From: JBHHUI01 sp965248775
GTDB taxonomy: Bacteria > Chloroflexota > Anaerolineae > Anaerolineales > JBHHUI01
DNA length: 64,000 bases
Direction of reading: 5' to 3'
Assembly (NCBI GenBank): GCA_965248775.1
Contig: OZ252150.1
Coordinates: forward strand, 1,364,001 to 1,428,000
Every line of letters starts with the position of its first letter. Position 1 is the stretch's first letter. A program made the translations under genes and the position numbers. This document shows positions 61,683 through 64,000 of the stretch, one piece after another. The notes under the pieces were generated by a model. That model did no database searches. It was not told the origin of the DNA and saw only the letters and a list, made by a program, of their open reading frames with translations.

Positions 61683-63044
61683 CTATTGGCTTGTGCCGTT
61701 TCCGTTGTGCGTCGTCAAATTGAGTGCTGCTGTAGTGATTTCTTTGTGGGCGACGACGGGATCATCTGATGATATGCGTTCTACACTGCAACCCGCCTGA
61801 ATTAACTGTTCTTCGATGGATTGACTGATGCCGCGTTCGTCGCCGATAAGAGTGACATGGCGAGCGTGGCGGGCTTCTTCAGGCGAATAGCCGCAGGTTG
61901 GTTGATAGGTTCGCACAATGTCGCCGACGAAGTTCCAGTGCCATCCTGAAGCTACACCTTCATAGCGGGGGAGCAATAGATAGTGTTTCAAGACCTTGAC
62001 AGCGCCTCCTGCAGCAACATCAACACCCTTGTTGCGCTTTTCACTGCGTGTCTGACGCCGTCTCCGAGCGAACGTTTTAAATTCCGCCACAGCCCGCGCG
62101 ACAGCGCCATCAGAATGGAACCAGGCGGCCCGTGCATCCGGTTCGTTGGCTTCCGCAGCCAGCAGCCAGAAATTCACATTCAATAGATAGTCAGGATAAT
62201 TTCCTGCGAGATACTCTCTGGCGATTGTGAGATTTGTCGATGCATGCCAGGCGACATCTACAATTTCTCCGGTTGAGGGACTCATTTCGCCCAAGCGCGC
62301 GCCCCCTGCAAGCATCAATATCGGGGAATGTGCGCCAAGAATCGCTTCCACTGCCGCGGCATACCATTCGAACGAACGAAAGCCGAGTTGATCCTGGGAA
62401 GAGGCGGGGGTTTGATAGGGCTTTGATTCCTTCCATACCGCCGGGCCACCCGCGCCATAATCCTGCTTTTGTAACCCGGAAAAGCTATAACAACTGATGA
62501 TTAGTTCATCCAGCAAAGACTGTTTGCCACGGCGCTGCAGTCCCTTGATGACGCCCGTTATGAAGGATGTGTCCCAATACGTGCCACCTTGTTCCAGTGG
62601 AGGCAGGACAGAGGCGATCCCTGATTGCTGCGCGAGTTCTACAATGGGAAGCCAGATTTCGAGGAAGCGTTCGACGAGATCAACCCGACCAAATTGATCC
62701 CCAGACCAGGCATCGCGTGCATTTGGTCGGTCAAATACGACGACAAAACGTACCCCCCAGCGGGCGTAGGAAGTAAATTGCAAAGCCAGTGCATTTAGAT
62801 CAAGCCTTTGAATTTCGTTTGGCCTGATGTGAACAATCGGCTCAATCCCGGCATCAAGAATTCCTTTTATGAAGGCTTCGGGTATGCCCCGTTCCGGTTG
62901 GCTACGCAGGGTGAGCCAGGATACGCGCATAGCAATGAGCTCTGGCAGCCAGGCGTTCAGATCTACTTTGCGATAATGCAGATCGTCTGGGTAGTAGTGA
63001 AAGCCGATACCAGAATTGGAAGTGGGCAGGGTTGATATGTCCAT
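61683..63044 (-). CDS. TIM-barrel-like protein, possible glycoside hydrolase fold
   Basis: 453 residues. GIGFHYYPDD at the start and LNAWLPELIAMRVSWLTLRSQ, IPEAFIKGILDAGIEPIVHIRPN, YARWGVRFVVVFDRPNARDAW follow the alternating pattern of a beta/alpha barrel as in GH families. A central Glu/Asp pair could be catalytic, but I cannot place it with confidence. The last ~60 residues (ARHVTLIGDERGISQSIEEQLIQAGCSVERI) look like a separate small alpha/beta module. No signal peptide or TM helix, so a cytoplasmic location is implied, which is odd for a cell-wall hydrolase. It lies 15 nt upstream of ftsZ. Confidence 0.65.
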   Translation of the reverse strand: MDISTLPTSNSGIGFHYYPDDLHYRKVDLNAWLPELIAMRVSWLTLRSQPERGIPEAFIKGILDAGIEPIVHIRPNEIQRLDLNALALQFTSYARWGVRFVVVFDRPNARDAWSGDQFGRVDLVERFLEIWLPIVELAQQSGIASVLPPLEQGGTYWDTSFITGVIKGLQRRGKQSLLDELIISCYSFSGLQKQDYGAGGPAVWKESKPYQTPASSQDQLGFRSFEWYAAAVEAILGAHSPILMLAGGARLGEMSPSTGEIVDVAWHASTNLTIAREYLAGNYPDYLLNVNFWLLAAEANEPDARAAWFHSDGAVARAVAEFKTFARRRRQTRSEKRNKGVDVAAGGAVKVLKHYLLLPRYEGVASGWHWNFVGDIVRTYQPTCGYSPEEARHARHVTLIGDERGISQSIEEQLIQAGCSVERISSDDPVVAHKEITTAALNLTTHNGNGTSQ

Positions 63045-63060
63045 GAAAAGCCTGAGGCCG

Positions 63061-64000
63061 TTAGCGTGTTACTGCCATCTTGATTACGCTCCCGCGCTTA
63101 TTTACTGTGATGCGCGCGAAATGGTGCGAGATATGTCCGTTGAGCGACTGCGAAGTTCCAACTGTGTAAACCAATTGCTTGGGGTCCGCACCTATCCCCT
63201 TGGACGATGAATGTGAGGCGAAACATTCGTGATCATTGTGATCGCAGGCCAGATGAGCTGCATGGATTTTTACTTTCCAGGAGTCCACATCAGGGAGATA
63301 GCGTGACGCAAGCGACTTCACATGTGCCAGAGTCTCTGCATTTCTTTCGTCACCAACGGAAGTGGGAACTAGTTCTCCTATCGTACAAATCGGGCGAGCG
63401 ATAGATTTGGAGAGGCGCTTTGGAACAGATTTCGAGCTTTTTGCCTTTTTCTGTACTGAAGGGAGTACACCCGGAGCTGTGATGAGTGGATCGCCATAAA
63501 GCATAAAGCTGATCAGAGTTTTTTGATCCTCGCCGTCTAGAAAACCCTGTCGTTCGTGCATCTCCTGTGCAAATTCCAACTTCGCGATGCGTAGCGCCTC
63601 TCCTGTCGGTAATCCAGTCAGCAACGCTTCCCAGAAGTAGTGCCCGAGCAAATCCGCCGCGATGAGTGGTCGTGCGACTGAACCATACGAAAGGCGTGTA
63701 GAGCCGATGACAGCGAGACTGCCAGCTTCCAGAAACCGAAGGCAAATTGCTTCAGCGCTAGATTGCTTGTTTAGAATGTTGGCCCCGTAGCACGCTTCGC
63801 TGAGTACCACCTGCGGAGCGTGTCCATTGGCGGGAATGTCGGCTGGGCGCAATGCAAGCGGGTAAAGCGTTTCGTTGCCCTCAAAGCCAACTCTCTGGCC
63901 GTACCACTCGGGGGTGTCCTCCAGGCCGTGCAAATTAAAATAAGACAGATCAAGCGGCGCAAATGCCCGCTGGGGCAACTCTTCCGAGATGGAGGGTGGA
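63061..64000 (-). CDS. C25/caspase-like peptidase, C-terminal part (gene runs off the window)
   Basis: At least 312 residues; the frame is open to the window end (SISEELPQRAFAPLDLSYFNLHG), so the start lies beyond 64000. The core reads LSYFNLHG with the catalytic-type His, then QVVLSEACYGANI with the Cys, AVIGSTRLSYGS, and FWEALLTGLPTGEALRIAKLEFAQEM and FMLYGDPLI, which fits peptidase C25 (gingipain) or related caspase-like folds. After ~185 residues of peptidase come a Lys/Ser-rich linker and a ~120-residue tail that ends with a small beta module also seen at 60070. It is the first visible gene of the ftsZ cluster (17-nt gap). Confidence 0.7.
   Translation of the reverse strand, partial: PPSISEELPQRAFAPLDLSYFNLHGLEDTPEWYGQRVGFEGNETLYPLALRPADIPANGHAPQVVLSEACYGANILNKQSSAEAICLRFLEAGSLAVIGSTRLSYGSVARPLIAADLLGHYFWEALLTGLPTGEALRIAKLEFAQEMHERQGFLDGEDQKTLISFMLYGDPLITAPGVLPSVQKKAKSSKSVPKRLSKSIARPICTIGELVPTSVGDERNAETLAHVKSLASRYLPDVDSWKVKIHAAHLACDHNDHECFASHSSSKGIGADPKQLVYTVGTSQSLNGHISHHFARITVNKRGSVIKMAVTR

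Noticed and set aside
1..64000. tRNA, rRNA, CRISPR array, prophage
   Set aside because: Almost all intergenic gaps are shorter than 150 bp and none shows cloverleaf or repeat-spacer patterns; the single baseplate-J-like gene is not accompanied by phage genes.

Overview
The window looks like a chromosome segment of a bacterium from the Chloroflexota, probably Anaerolineae-like. This is inference from gene content, not a database result. The basis is a monoderm-type envelope set (SEDS protein beside a PBP-like protein, LCP protein, MltG, FtsZ with no FtsA in view), YlxR-NusA-IF2, a DUF1385/YqhQ protein, a TGS-containing nucleoside kinase, B12-type radical SAM enzymes and many class III cyclase/GAF/Ser-Thr kinase proteins. 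I see no rRNA, tRNA or CRISPR array.

Layout. 1-1.3 kb: right part of an IS1182-type element that cuts off an adenosine-deaminase-like gene. 1.7-8 kb (minus strand): one likely operon, ECF-type sigma factor, small membrane protein, TGS/nucleoside kinase, then two B12-binding radical SAM proteins around a SAM methyltransferase. 8.2-14 kb: dinB, yqhQ-like, mdh, a hypothetical gene, queuosine salvage (yhhQ-queF) and era. 14-22.6 kb (minus strand): folA-thyA-ribF-truB-nrnA-rbfA-infB-ylxR-nusA, tightly packed and mostly overlapping. 22.7-26.8 kb: M20 dipeptidase and mutS.

26.9-41.2 kb is the most unusual part. It is a signalling neighbourhood: receiver/GAF protein, Ser/Thr kinase, two-domain class III cyclase, two MinD-like ATPases with a changed Walker A signature, an NTT/MFS-like membrane protein, a Cache-HAMP sensor without an output domain, an ATP-grasp protein and a small winged-helix-like protein. 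Four insertion sequences from different families sit in it. They break the membrane protein gene and the ATP-grasp gene twice each. Removing each element with one target-site copy restores both reading frames exactly, to 450 and 447 codons including stop.

41.2-52.6 kb: MTA/SAH-deaminase fused to a CYTH-like domain, pyrimidine-nucleoside phosphorylase, a FecR-type protein, an ABC substrate-binding lipoprotein, mltG, ruvX, a baseplate-J-like membrane protein and alaS. A 171-bp MITE-like palindromic element lies between alaS and tyrS. 54-64 kb: a PBP-like protein that has lost the catalytic Ser and Lys, an SEDS protein, mtnP, an LCP protein, small membrane proteins, ftsZ, a TIM-barrel-like protein and the end of a C25/caspase-like peptidase gene that runs off the window.

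All calls come from reading sequence and translations by eye. Family names rest on motifs. Promoters and terminators are pattern matches only.
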